Shown: positions 25,346 through 33,264 of the stretch, in pieces | Position numbering within the stretch: the first letter of the stretch is position 1 | How the letters are laid out: the number at the start of each line of letters is the position of its first letter | From: Streptomyces sp. NWU339 | Lineage (GTDB): Bacteria; Actinomycetota; Actinomycetes; Streptomycetales; Streptomycetaceae | Reading direction: 5' to 3' | Assembly: GCF_003143855.1 (NCBI RefSeq) | Contig: NZ_QFRK01000008.1 | Location: forward strand, 62,001-126,000 | DNA length: 64,000 nt | Notes under the pieces: generated by a model | The model's input: only the letters and a program-made list of their open reading frames with translations | Databases searched by the model: none | What the model was told of the DNA's origin: nothing | Position numbers and translations under genes: made by a program

Positions 25346-26638
25346 ATGAAGCTGTCCGTCCGCCTGGTCGCACTCGCGGCCGTCCTCGCCACCGCCGCCT
25401 GCGCGCCCCAGACTTCCTCGGGCTCCTCCTCGGCCAAGGACGAGAAGACCGGGACCTTACGGGTCTGGCTCTTCCAGGAAGTCAACAACGCGCCCAAGGA
25501 AGAGGTCGTCGAGTCCGTCGTCGCCGGGTTCGAGAAGGCGCACGACGGCACCGAGGTCACCGTCGAGTACATCCCGGTCGAGACCCGCGCCCAGCGCATC
25601 AAGGCCGCCTTCAACGACCCGAAGTCCGCGCCCGATCTCGTCGAGTACGGCAACACGGACACCGCCGGATATGTGAAGGACGGCGGACTCGCCGACGTCA
25701 CCGAGGAGTTCGGCGCCTGGGACGAGGCGAAGGACACCGATCCGACCGCCCGGCAGTCGGTCACCGTCGACGGCAGGGTCTACGGGGCGCCGTACTTCGT
25801 CGGCGTCCGCGCGCTCTACTACCGCACCGATGTCTTCGCGGAACTCGGGCTCGAAGCGCCCACGTCGCAGGCCGAGTTGATCTCCACGGCCCGGGAGATC
25901 CGCGCCGCGAAGCCGGAGTTGTACGGCATCGCCGTCGGCGGCGCCTACACCTATGGCGCGATGCCCTTCATCTGGGCCCACGGCGGCGAACTCGCCACCG
26001 GCAAGGGAGGTTCGTACGCCTCCGCGATCGACACCCCCGCCGCCCGCAAGGGCATCGAGGCGTACACCTCCCTCTTCGGCGACGACAACTGCCCGGCCGC
26101 CAAGTGCGCCGGCATGGACGGCAACGACACGGTGACCGCCTTCGCCGCGGGCAAGGCCGCCATGGCGATCGGCGGCGACTTCAGCCACGCGGCCGTCGAG
26201 GCCGGTGAGGTGAAGGGCAGGTACGAGGTCGTGCCGCTGCCGGGAGTGCGGCCCGGGTCCATCGCCCCCGCTTTCGCGGGCGGGAACAACCTGGGTGTCC
26301 TGAAGTCGACTTCGCACCGCACCCTCGCCGTCGACCTGATGCGGCGGCTCGCCTCGAAGAAGGCGCAGGGCGAACTGTTCGACGCGATGGGCTTCCTGCC
26401 GACCTTCTCCGACGTGCGGCAGCAGACGGCCGCCGAGGAACCGTTCCTGAAGCCGTTCGTCGAGACCCTCGCCGCCGACACCAAGTTCGTGCCGGCCTCA
26501 CCGGCCTGGGCGCAGATCGACTCCTCACTGGTACTGCCGACGATGTTCCAGGAGGTCGTCAGCGGCAAGAAGGACGTGGGTGCTGCCGCTGAGGACGCGG
26601 CGCGGAAGATGAACGAGGCGTTCGGCTCGGTGGGCTGA
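25346..26638 (+). CDS. ABC importer sugar-binding lipoprotein
   Basis: A 430-residue extracellular solute-binding protein family 1 member. The lipoprotein signal ends at ATAAC with Cys19, preceded by MKLSVRLVALAAVLA. The mature part has LRVWLFQEVNN, VEYGNTDTAGYV and a DGRVYGAPYFVGVRALYY binding-cleft region. ATG 25346 follows GGAGGAAGC. A TATGGT at 25313-25318 is a likely -10. The operon continues with two permeases and a hexosaminidase, so the ligand is probably chitobiose or a related GlcNAc oligosaccharide. No ATPase is encoded here; a shared MsiK-type ATPase is expected elsewhere. Confidence 0.9.
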   Translation: MKLSVRLVALAAVLATAACAPQTSSGSSSAKDEKTGTLRVWLFQEVNNAPKEEVVESVVAGFEKAHDGTEVTVEYIPVETRAQRIKAAFNDPKSAPDLVEYGNTDTAGYVKDGGLADVTEEFGAWDEAKDTDPTARQSVTVDGRVYGAPYFVGVRALYYRTDVFAELGLEAPTSQAELISTAREIRAAKPELYGIAVGGAYTYGAMPFIWAHGGELATGKGGSYASAIDTPAARKGIEAYTSLFGDDNCPAAKCAGMDGNDTVTAFAAGKAAMAIGGDFSHAAVEAGEVKGRYEVVPLPGVRPGSIAPAFAGGNNLGVLKSTSHRTLAVDLMRRLASKKAQGELFDAMGFLPTFSDVRQQTAAEEPFLKPFVETLAADTKFVPASPAWAQIDSSLVLPTMFQEVVSGKKDVGAAAEDAARKMNEAFGSVG

Positions 26639-26642
26639 ACCA

Positions 26643-27605
26643 GTGGCCGTACAGGACACGGTGGCCGTGCGGAAGCGCCCCGCGCTCCGCACGGCCACCG
26701 TCCCCCACAAGCCACGGGGCCCCCGGCGCCGCAGGGGCGGCCTCACTCCCTGGCTCTACCTCGCACCCGCCCTCGTCGTCCTCGGGGGGCTGCTCGCCTA
26801 TCCGGTCTACCAACTCGGCCTGATCTCGCTCTTCCACTACACCCAGGCACAGGTCAGCGGCGGCGAACCGACCACCTTCCAGGGGTTCGGCAACTACACC
26901 GAGCTCTTCGCCGACGACCAGTTCTGGCAGGTGCTGCTGGCCACCCTGCTGTTCGCGGCGGCCTGCGTGGTGTCCACCCTGGCCGTCGGCTGCGCGCTCG
27001 CCGTGCTCCTCACCCGGGTGCGCGCCGTGCCCCGGCTCGCCCTGATGCTGGCCGGGCTCGGCGCCTGGGCGACCCCGGCCGTCACCGGTTCCACGGTGTG
27101 GCTGTTCCTCTTCGACGCCGACTTCGGCCCGGTGAACCGGGTGCTGGGCCTCGGCGACCACTCGTGGACGTACGGGCGGTACAGCGCCTTCTTCCTCGTC
27201 CTGCTCGAAGTGGTCTGGTGCTCCTTCCCGTTCGTGATGGTCACCGTCTACGCCGGCATCCGCGCCGTACCCGCCGAGGTGCTGGAGGCCGCCGCCCTGG
27301 ACGGCGCCTCGCAGTGGCGCGTCTGGCGCTCGGTGCTCGCCCCGATGCTCCGGCCGATCCTGGTGGTCGTCACCATCCAGTCGGTGATCTGGGACTTCAA
27401 GGTCTTCACCCAGATCTACGTCATGACGGGCGGCGGCGGCATCGCCGGCCAGAACCTGGTCCTGAACGTCTACGCCTACCAGAAGGCGTTCGCGTCCTCG
27501 CAGTACAGCCTCGGCGCCGCGATCGGCGTGGTGATGCTGCTGATCCTGCTCGCCGTCACGCTGGTGTACCTGCGGCTGCTGCGCCGCCAGGGGGAGGAAC
27601 TGTGA
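26643..27605 (+). CDS. ABC sugar importer permease (MalF-like)
   Basis: A 320-residue permease with six hydrophobic segments. The first is WLYLAPALVVLGGLLAYPVY. The ATPase-contact EAA loop reads EVLEAAALDGASQWRVWRSV with the conserved Gly. A charged N-terminal extension of about 35 residues precedes it. GTG 26643 follows the binding-protein stop by four bases. Partners are the next permease and a shared ATPase. Confidence 0.92.
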   Translation: MAVQDTVAVRKRPALRTATVPHKPRGPRRRRGGLTPWLYLAPALVVLGGLLAYPVYQLGLISLFHYTQAQVSGGEPTTFQGFGNYTELFADDQFWQVLLATLLFAAACVVSTLAVGCALAVLLTRVRAVPRLALMLAGLGAWATPAVTGSTVWLFLFDADFGPVNRVLGLGDHSWTYGRYSAFFLVLLEVVWCSFPFVMVTVYAGIRAVPAEVLEAAALDGASQWRVWRSVLAPMLRPILVVVTIQSVIWDFKVFTQIYVMTGGGGIAGQNLVLNVYAYQKAFASSQYSLGAAIGVVMLLILLAVTLVYLRLLRRQGEEL

Positions 27606-28480
27606 GTCTCGTGGGCCGGGACGGGGCACGCCGGGTGAATCTTGTGCGCCGGTTCGTGCGGCGTCCGTGGCGGCTCGTGGCCGAGGCGACGGTGCTGCTC
27701 GTCGCGGCGGTGGTGGCCTTCCCGCTCTACTGGATGGTGCTGGGCGCCTTCAAACCGGCCGGCGAGATCGAGTCGGACCGGCCCCGGCCGTGGACCCTGA
27801 CACCCACCCTGGACTCCTTCCGACGGGTCTTCGGGCAGCAGGAATTCGGCCGGTACTTCGTCAACAGCGTGGTCGTCGCGGTCGTCGTGGTGATCGCCTC
27901 GGCGCTGATCGCCTTTCTCGCGGCGACCGCCGTGACGCGATTCAGGTTCCGTATGCGGACCACCCTGCTGATCATGTTTCTGGTGGCCCAGATGGTGCCC
28001 GTGGAGGCGCTGACGATTCCGCTCTTCTTCCTCATGCGGGACTTCGGCCGGCTGAACACGCTGTGGTCGCTGATCCTGCCGCACATCGCGTTCTCGCTGC
28101 CGTTCGCGATCTGGATGCTGCGGGGGTTCGTGAAAGCCGTTCCCGAGGCGCTGGAGGAGGCCGCGTACATCGACGGCGCGAGCCGCGCGCGGTTCCTGTG
28201 GCAGATCCTTTTCCCGCTCGTTCTGCCGGGGCTGGTGGCCACGAGTGTGTTTTCCTTCATCTCCACCTGGAACGACTTCCTGTTCGCCAAGTCCTTCATC
28301 ATCAGCGACATCTCGCAGTCGACGCTGCCGATGGCCCTGCTGGTCTTCTACAAGCCGGACGACCCGGACTGGGGCGGCGTGATGGCGGCGTCCACCGTGA
28401 TGACGATCCCGGTGCTGGTCTTCTTCGTACTCGTACAGCGGCGCCTGGTCTCCGGACTGGGCGGTGCGGTAAAGGACTGA
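27602..28480 (+). CDS. ABC sugar importer permease (MalG-like)
   Basis: A 292-residue permease with six membrane segments. The EAA loop is EALEEAAYIDGASRARFLWQ and the typical ending STWNDFLFAKSFI is present. GTG overlaps the previous stop (GTGA) behind a strong GGGGAGG ribosome-binding site. It pairs with the upstream permease. Confidence 0.92.
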   Translation: MSLVGRDGARRVNLVRRFVRRPWRLVAEATVLLVAAVVAFPLYWMVLGAFKPAGEIESDRPRPWTLTPTLDSFRRVFGQQEFGRYFVNSVVVAVVVVIASALIAFLAATAVTRFRFRMRTTLLIMFLVAQMVPVEALTIPLFFLMRDFGRLNTLWSLILPHIAFSLPFAIWMLRGFVKAVPEALEEAAYIDGASRARFLWQILFPLVLPGLVATSVFSFISTWNDFLFAKSFIISDISQSTLPMALLVFYKPDDPDWGGVMAASTVMTIPVLVFFVLVQRRLVSGLGGAVKD

Positions 28481-28481
28481 T

Positions 28482-30134
28482 GTGACCGAACTGATTCCAG
28501 CGCCCCGCAGCGTCGTCGCCGGTTCCGGCGAGGTGCGGCTGACGGCGCGCTCCTGTCTTCACTCCGGTCCCGGGACGGAGGGCGTCGGCCGATGGCTGCG
28601 CGCCGTCCTCTGGCAGGCGACCGGCTTGCCGCTGCGCGAGGGGCGGGAGCTCGACGATACGGACGGCGACGGTATCGGGCTCCGGCTCGACCCCGGGCTC
28701 GGCCCCGAGGAGTACCGCCTCGTCAGCGACCGGACGGGTGTCCTGATCGAGGGCGGCAGCGCGGCCGGCGTCTTCCAGGGCGCCCAGACGCTGCGGCAGC
28801 TCCTCGGTCCCGACGCGTACCGCAGGGCCCCGCTCGGCCGCGACCGGGTGTGGGCGGTGCCGCACGTGACGGTCGAGGATTCCCCCCGCTTCCGCTGGCG
28901 CGGACTCATGCTCGACGTCGCCCGGCACTTCATGCCCAAGGAAGGCGTGCTGCGCTATCTCGATCTGATGGCGGCGCACAAACTCAACGTCCTCCACTTT
29001 CACCTGACGGACGATCAGGGATGGCGCATCGAGATCAAGCGGTATCCGAAGCTGACCGAGGTCGGTTCCTGGCGGGCCCGTACGAAAGTCGGGCACCGCG
29101 CGTCACCGCTGTGGGACGACACACCGCACGGTGGCCACTACACGCAGGACGACATCCGCGAGATCGTCGCCTACGCCGCCGAGCGGCATATCGGCGTCGT
29201 ACCGGAAATCGACGTACCCGGGCACTCGCAGGCCGCCATCGCCGCGTATCCGGAACTCGGCAACACCGATGTCATCGACACCGCCTCCCTGACCGTCTGG
29301 GACACCTGGGGGATCAATCCGAACGTACTCGCCCCCACTGACAACACCCTGCGCTTCTACGAAGGGGTGCTCGAGGAAGTCCTGGAACTGTTTCCCGCGG
29401 ACGCCGGCCCCCGCACCCCCTTTTCGGGGTTCGTGCACCTCGGCGGCGACGAATGCCCCAAGGACCAGTGGCGTGCGTCGGCCGTCGCGCAGCAGCGGAT
29501 CAGGGATCTCGGCCTGGCCGACGAGGACGCTCTCCAGTCCTGGTTCATCGGGCACTTCGCCACCTGGCTCGCCGCGCGGGGGCGTCGGCTGATCGGCTGG
29601 GACGAGATCCTGGAGGGGGGTCTCGCCCCGGGCGCCGCCGTGTCGTCCTGGCGCGGCTACGCCGGCGGGGTCGCCGCCGCCCGCGCGGGGCACGACGTGG
29701 TCATGTGCCCCGAGCAGCACGTCTACCTGGACCACCGGCAGGACGCGGGCCCCGACGAGCCGGTGCCGATCGGGTACGTGCGCACCCTGGAGGACGTCTA
29801 CCGGTTCGAGCCCGTACCGCCGGAACTGACCGCCGAGGAGGCCGGGCGGGTCCTAGGCACCCAGGCCAACGCGTGGTCCGAGGTGATGGAGAACCAGGAC
29901 CGGGTGGACTACCAGGTCTTTCCCCGGCTGGCCGCCTTCGCCGAGGTCGCCTGGAGCGCGCTGCCGGCCCCCGCGGAACGGGACTTCGCCGATTTCGAAC
30001 GGCGGATGACCGCCCACCGCCGGCGCCTCGACGCCCTCGGCGTCGCCTACCGCCCGCCCACCGGACCGCTCCCCTGGCAGCGGCGCCCCGGAGTGCTGGG
30101 CCGCCCCCTCGACGGTCCGCCCCCGCACCGGTAG
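28482..30134 (+). CDS. Beta-N-acetylhexosaminidase (GH20)
   Basis: A 550-residue enzyme that releases terminal GlcNAc/GalNAc from chitobiose and glycans. A GH20b N-terminal domain spans about residues 1-135. The TIM barrel has RWRGLMLDVARHF, LHFHLTDDQGWRIEI and EIDVPGHSQAAIA. The catalytic Asp-Glu pair is in HLGGDECPKDQW (about 323-324). No signal peptide is visible at the GTG start, so the enzyme seems cytoplasmic and would split the sugar taken up by the importer just upstream. The whole set lies behind the dre site. Confidence 0.93.
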   Translation: MTELIPAPRSVVAGSGEVRLTARSCLHSGPGTEGVGRWLRAVLWQATGLPLREGRELDDTDGDGIGLRLDPGLGPEEYRLVSDRTGVLIEGGSAAGVFQGAQTLRQLLGPDAYRRAPLGRDRVWAVPHVTVEDSPRFRWRGLMLDVARHFMPKEGVLRYLDLMAAHKLNVLHFHLTDDQGWRIEIKRYPKLTEVGSWRARTKVGHRASPLWDDTPHGGHYTQDDIREIVAYAAERHIGVVPEIDVPGHSQAAIAAYPELGNTDVIDTASLTVWDTWGINPNVLAPTDNTLRFYEGVLEEVLELFPADAGPRTPFSGFVHLGGDECPKDQWRASAVAQQRIRDLGLADEDALQSWFIGHFATWLAARGRRLIGWDEILEGGLAPGAAVSSWRGYAGGVAAARAGHDVVMCPEQHVYLDHRQDAGPDEPVPIGYVRTLEDVYRFEPVPPELTAEEAGRVLGTQANAWSEVMENQDRVDYQVFPRLAAFAEVAWSALPAPAERDFADFERRMTAHRRRLDALGVAYRPPTGPLPWQRRPGVLGRPLDGPPPHR

Positions 30135-30155
30135 CGCGTGCCCCCGCATCGGTAG

Positions 30156-30190
30156 CGCTCACCCCCGCACCGCCGGTGCGGGGGTGAGCG
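30156..30190 (+). terminator. terminator of the hexosaminidase operon
   Basis: A 16-bp perfect stem, 30156-30171 with 30175-30190 (cgctcacccccgcacc), has a three-base loop. It lies 21 bases after the stop codon. Confidence 0.88.
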
Positions 30191-30375
30191 ATCCGGCCAT
30201 GCCGTGAAGTCAGCCCAACTCCGAACAGGTCGTGAAAAAAGGGCACAAGGGTCACTGAAGAGCGTCATCCGATCGCACCGGCGATGTCCCGCCAAATCGG
30301 GCCATGCCCGGGGTGAAGTGGGCGAATGCCTCCTAGTGGACCCCTGTCTTCGACGCCCGCGAAGATGTGCCAGAG

Positions 30376-30420
30376 TTGCCACGTCCGCCCTGTCAGGTCG
30401 TACCGTACGGCTGCGACAGG
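30376..30420 (+). promoter_or_regulatory. promoter-like pair with overlapping inverted repeat
   Basis: TTGCCA (30376-30381) and TACCGT (30401-30406) are 19 bases apart. cctgtc (30389-30394) and gacagg (30415-30420) flank the -10 region, a good position for a repressor of the molybdenum-hydroxylase operon. Confidence 0.4.
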
Positions 30421-30457
30421 TGGGACCAGGTGGGGCCGCGGGAAGGGGCAGCCGGTT

Positions 30458-31351
30458 TTGAGCACGCACGCACCGCAGGCGGCGCAGGCCGTGACGCTGC
30501 CCACGACGCTGGACGAGGCGGTGGCGGCGCTCACCGCCGTGCCCGCCGCCGTGCCCGTCGCGGGCGGCACCGACCTGATGGCCGCCGTCAACTCCGGGCA
30601 GCTCAGGCCCGCGGCGCTGGTCGGCCTCGGCAGGATCAGCGAGATCCGCGGCTGGCAGTACCAGGACGGCCACGCGCTGCTCGGCGCGGGCCTCACCCAC
30701 GCCCGTATGGGCCGCCCCGACTTCGCCGCCCTCATTCCGGCGCTCGCCGCCTCCGCGCGTGCCGCCGGACCGCCGCACATCCGCAACGCGGGCACCCTGG
30801 GCGGCAACATCGCCTCCGCCGCCCCCACCGGTGACTCGCTGCCCGTGCTGGCCGCGCTGGAGGCGACGCTGATCATCGCGGGCCCGGGCGGAGCCCGCCG
30901 GGAGATCCCGGTGTCGCACCTGCTGGCCGGGATGGACATGCTGCGCGCCGGTGAACTCATCGGCTACGTGCGCGTGCCGCTGCTGCACGCCCCGCAGGTG
31001 TTCCTCAAGGCCACCGGCCGCACCGGCCCCGGCCGCGCGATGGCGTCCGTCGCCCTGGTGCTCGACCCCGCCCGGCGCGGCGTCCGCTGCGCGGTGGGCG
31101 CCATAGCGCCGATGGCGCTGCGGCCCCTGGAGGCCGAGCAGTGGGTCGCCCAGCTCATCGACTGGGACAACAACCGCGCGATCGTGCCGGAGGCGCTGAA
31201 CGCGTTCGGGGAGTACGTCGCCGCGGCCTGCATCCCCGACCCGGTCCCCGAGGAGGACGGCTCCGTCCCGCCGTTGCCCCCCGCGGTACTGCATCTGCGG
31301 CGCACCGTCGCCGCGCTGGCCCGACGAGCACTGGGGAGGGCGCTGTCGTGA
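30458..31351 (+). CDS. FAD-binding subunit of a xanthine-dehydrogenase/CoxM-type complex
   Basis: A 297-residue flavin subunit. The FAD-binding signature AGGTDLMAAVNSG is at about 32-44 and RNAGTLGGNIASAAPTGD at about 107-124. The C-terminal part has FLKATGRTGPGRAMASVA. TTG 30458 follows GGAAGGGG by nine bases; homologues begin MSTHAPQ. It passes electrons from the iron-sulfur subunit to NAD or another acceptor. Its stop overlaps the next start (GTGA). Confidence 0.88.
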   Translation: MSTHAPQAAQAVTLPTTLDEAVAALTAVPAAVPVAGGTDLMAAVNSGQLRPAALVGLGRISEIRGWQYQDGHALLGAGLTHARMGRPDFAALIPALAASARAAGPPHIRNAGTLGGNIASAAPTGDSLPVLAALEATLIIAGPGGARREIPVSHLLAGMDMLRAGELIGYVRVPLLHAPQVFLKATGRTGPGRAMASVALVLDPARRGVRCAVGAIAPMALRPLEAEQWVAQLIDWDNNRAIVPEALNAFGEYVAAACIPDPVPEEDGSVPPLPPAVLHLRRTVAALARRALGRALS

Positions 31352-33264
31352 CCGACGACCAGCACGGAGAGGGCACGCCCCAGGGCGGCGGAAGCCGCTG
31401 GGACCCGTTGCCCCAGGGCGACTACGACGACGGCGCCACGGCCTTCGTGAACCTCCCCGAGGGGGGCATCGACGCCCTGCTGGACTCGATGGAGAGCCCG
31501 CTCGCCGCGCCCGGCCACGGCTATGTGCCGCCGCCGATCACCGTCACCCCCGCCACCTCGGGCACCGACCCGGCGGCCGCCGGCGGCTGGGCGGTGCCGG
31601 GCGCCGCCGTGCCGGGCGCGCCCGTCGACGGCGCCCAGTGGCACGCCCCGTACGACCCGCAGTCCCCGTACGACCCGCAGGCCGACCGGTCCGGGCAGGG
31701 CGGCCCGTCCGGGCAGGCCGACCCGTCAAGGCAGGGCGGTCCCGGGGCGGGGGCCGCGCAGGGGCACAGCGGGCAGGACCGGTTCACGTACGACCCCGGG
31801 GCCTCCGGGCAGTGGGCCTTCGAGGAGCCGCCCGCCGCCGGGAGCCCGGCACCGGGTTCCGACGTGACCGGCCAGTGGTCGATCCCCGTGGCCGAGGGTG
31901 ATCTCCCGGACGAGTCCGGCGAGTTCACCACCTCCGCCCTGGCCGAACAGTGGGGCGCCACCCCACCGGTCACCCCGCCCGCCACCCTTCCGGGCGGCGC
32001 CCCCGCGCCCTGGGCCGCGCAGTCCATCGGACAGCCGTGGGGACCCGGCGTGCCGGGCGTGGACCCGAGCCACCCCGAGACCGGGTCCGAGCCCGGTTCC
32101 GGCCGGGAGCAGGACGGCCCGGAACCCGACTGGCGAGCGGAGCACGGCCGGGACGCGCCCGCGCCGGGGCAGCCCGCCTCCGCATCGCCGTCACCCGCCG
32201 GGCCCCGGTCGACCGGCCTGCCGCAGCCGACCGCCGCCGAGCCCCACTGGCGGGCCGAGCCGGAGGCATACCCGGAGGCGGCCGGGACGCCGTCCGCCCC
32301 GGAGCTCCGCGAGCACCCGCAACCGGGCACGGAGGGCGCCGTACGGCCCGCTCCCGGGCCCGGAGAACCCGCCGGGGCGCCCGAGGACGTCCGGCGACCC
32401 GAAGCCCCTCACGGAGCCCAGGAAGCCCCGGAACGCCCCGCCGGTGACGACACGTCCGCTCCGACCGCCGCCCCCGAGGCCGCACCGGACAGCGGGAACA
32501 CCGCGGAGGGCCCGGCCGGCCCGGGCGTCCCGGAGGCGTCGGAGCCCCCTGCGCCCCCCGTGCCGGACGGCTCGTCAGCCGGGCCCGAACCGCTCCCCGG
32601 CGCCGCGCACGACGACCACCCCCTCGCCACCTACGTGCTGAGTGTCAACGGCACCGACCGGCCCGTCACCGACGCCTGGATCGGCGAGTCGCTGCTCTAC
32701 GTGCTGCGTGAGCGCCTCGGGCTCGCCGGTGCCAAGGACGGCTGCTCGCAGGGCGAGTGCGGGGCCTGCAACGTGCAGGTCGACGGACGGCTCGTGGCGT
32801 CCTGCCTGGTCCCGGCCGTCACCACGGCCGGCAGTGAGGTCCGTACCGTCGAGGGCCTCGCCCAGGACGGGCAGCCGTCGGACGTGCAGCGGGCGCTCGC
32901 GCGGTGCGGCGCGGTGCAGTGCGGCTTCTGCGTGCCGGGCATGGCGATGACCGTGCACGACCTGCTGGAGGGCAACCCGGCGCCCAGCCGACTGGAGACC
33001 CGCCAGGCGCTGTGCGGCAACCTGTGCCGCTGCTCCGGCTACCGGGGCGTGGTGGAGGCGGTCCAGGAGGTCGTCGCCGAACGAGAGGCGCACGCCGAGT
33101 ACGCCGAGCACGCCGAGCACGCCGAATCCGACCCGGACACGGACCCGGACGAGCCCCGCATCCCGCACCAGGCCGGACCGGGCGCCGGCGGCGTCAACCC
33201 CGCCGCGTTCCCGCCCCCCGGACCGCACGACCGGCCCTACGGCCAGGACGGAGGCCAGGCGTGA
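31348..33264 (+). CDS. (2Fe-2S)-binding subunit with a giant disordered N-terminal extension
   Basis: A 638-residue protein. Family members are about 150-190 residues. Here the ferredoxin part starts only at about residue 425 (TYVLSVNGTDRPV). It has C-x4-C-x2-C (CSQGECGAC) and then CGAVQCGFC and CGNLCRC for the second cluster, so both 2Fe-2S clusters look intact. The first ~420 residues are low-complexity Pro/Gly/Glu/Ser/Ala with repeated YDPQ, GQGGPSGQ and WRAE-like motifs. A short acidic segment (DGATAFVNLPEGGIDALLDSM) stands near residue 31. The C-terminus is also acidic and repetitive (EYAEHAEHAE). It overlaps both neighbours, so it is a true operon member. Confidence 0.88.
   Translation: MTDDQHGEGTPQGGGSRWDPLPQGDYDDGATAFVNLPEGGIDALLDSMESPLAAPGHGYVPPPITVTPATSGTDPAAAGGWAVPGAAVPGAPVDGAQWHAPYDPQSPYDPQADRSGQGGPSGQADPSRQGGPGAGAAQGHSGQDRFTYDPGASGQWAFEEPPAAGSPAPGSDVTGQWSIPVAEGDLPDESGEFTTSALAEQWGATPPVTPPATLPGGAPAPWAAQSIGQPWGPGVPGVDPSHPETGSEPGSGREQDGPEPDWRAEHGRDAPAPGQPASASPSPAGPRSTGLPQPTAAEPHWRAEPEAYPEAAGTPSAPELREHPQPGTEGAVRPAPGPGEPAGAPEDVRRPEAPHGAQEAPERPAGDDTSAPTAAPEAAPDSGNTAEGPAGPGVPEASEPPAPPVPDGSSAGPEPLPGAAHDDHPLATYVLSVNGTDRPVTDAWIGESLLYVLRERLGLAGAKDGCSQGECGACNVQVDGRLVASCLVPAVTTAGSEVRTVEGLAQDGQPSDVQRALARCGAVQCGFCVPGMAMTVHDLLEGNPAPSRLETRQALCGNLCRCSGYRGVVEAVQEVVAEREAHAEYAEHAEHAESDPDTDPDEPRIPHQAGPGAGGVNPAAFPPPGPHDRPYGQDGGQA

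Larger units (their letters stand above)
30135..30457. other. region between hexosaminidase and molybdenum-hydroxylase operon
   Basis: It opens with near-copies of ccccgcaccggtagcgc around the stop codon, then the terminator at 30156-30190. The remaining ~270 bases contain an A-run (gaaaaaaggg), a TTGCCA/TACCGT promoter-like pair (30376-30381 and 30401-30406, 19-base spacer) and an inverted repeat over the -10 region. No gene is seen. Confidence 0.55.

Noticed and set aside
30110..30190. Tandem DNA repeat of ccccgcaccggtagcgc
   Set aside because: Two imperfect copies only, one inside the end of the hexosaminidase gene and one forming the terminator; no sign of an element or array.
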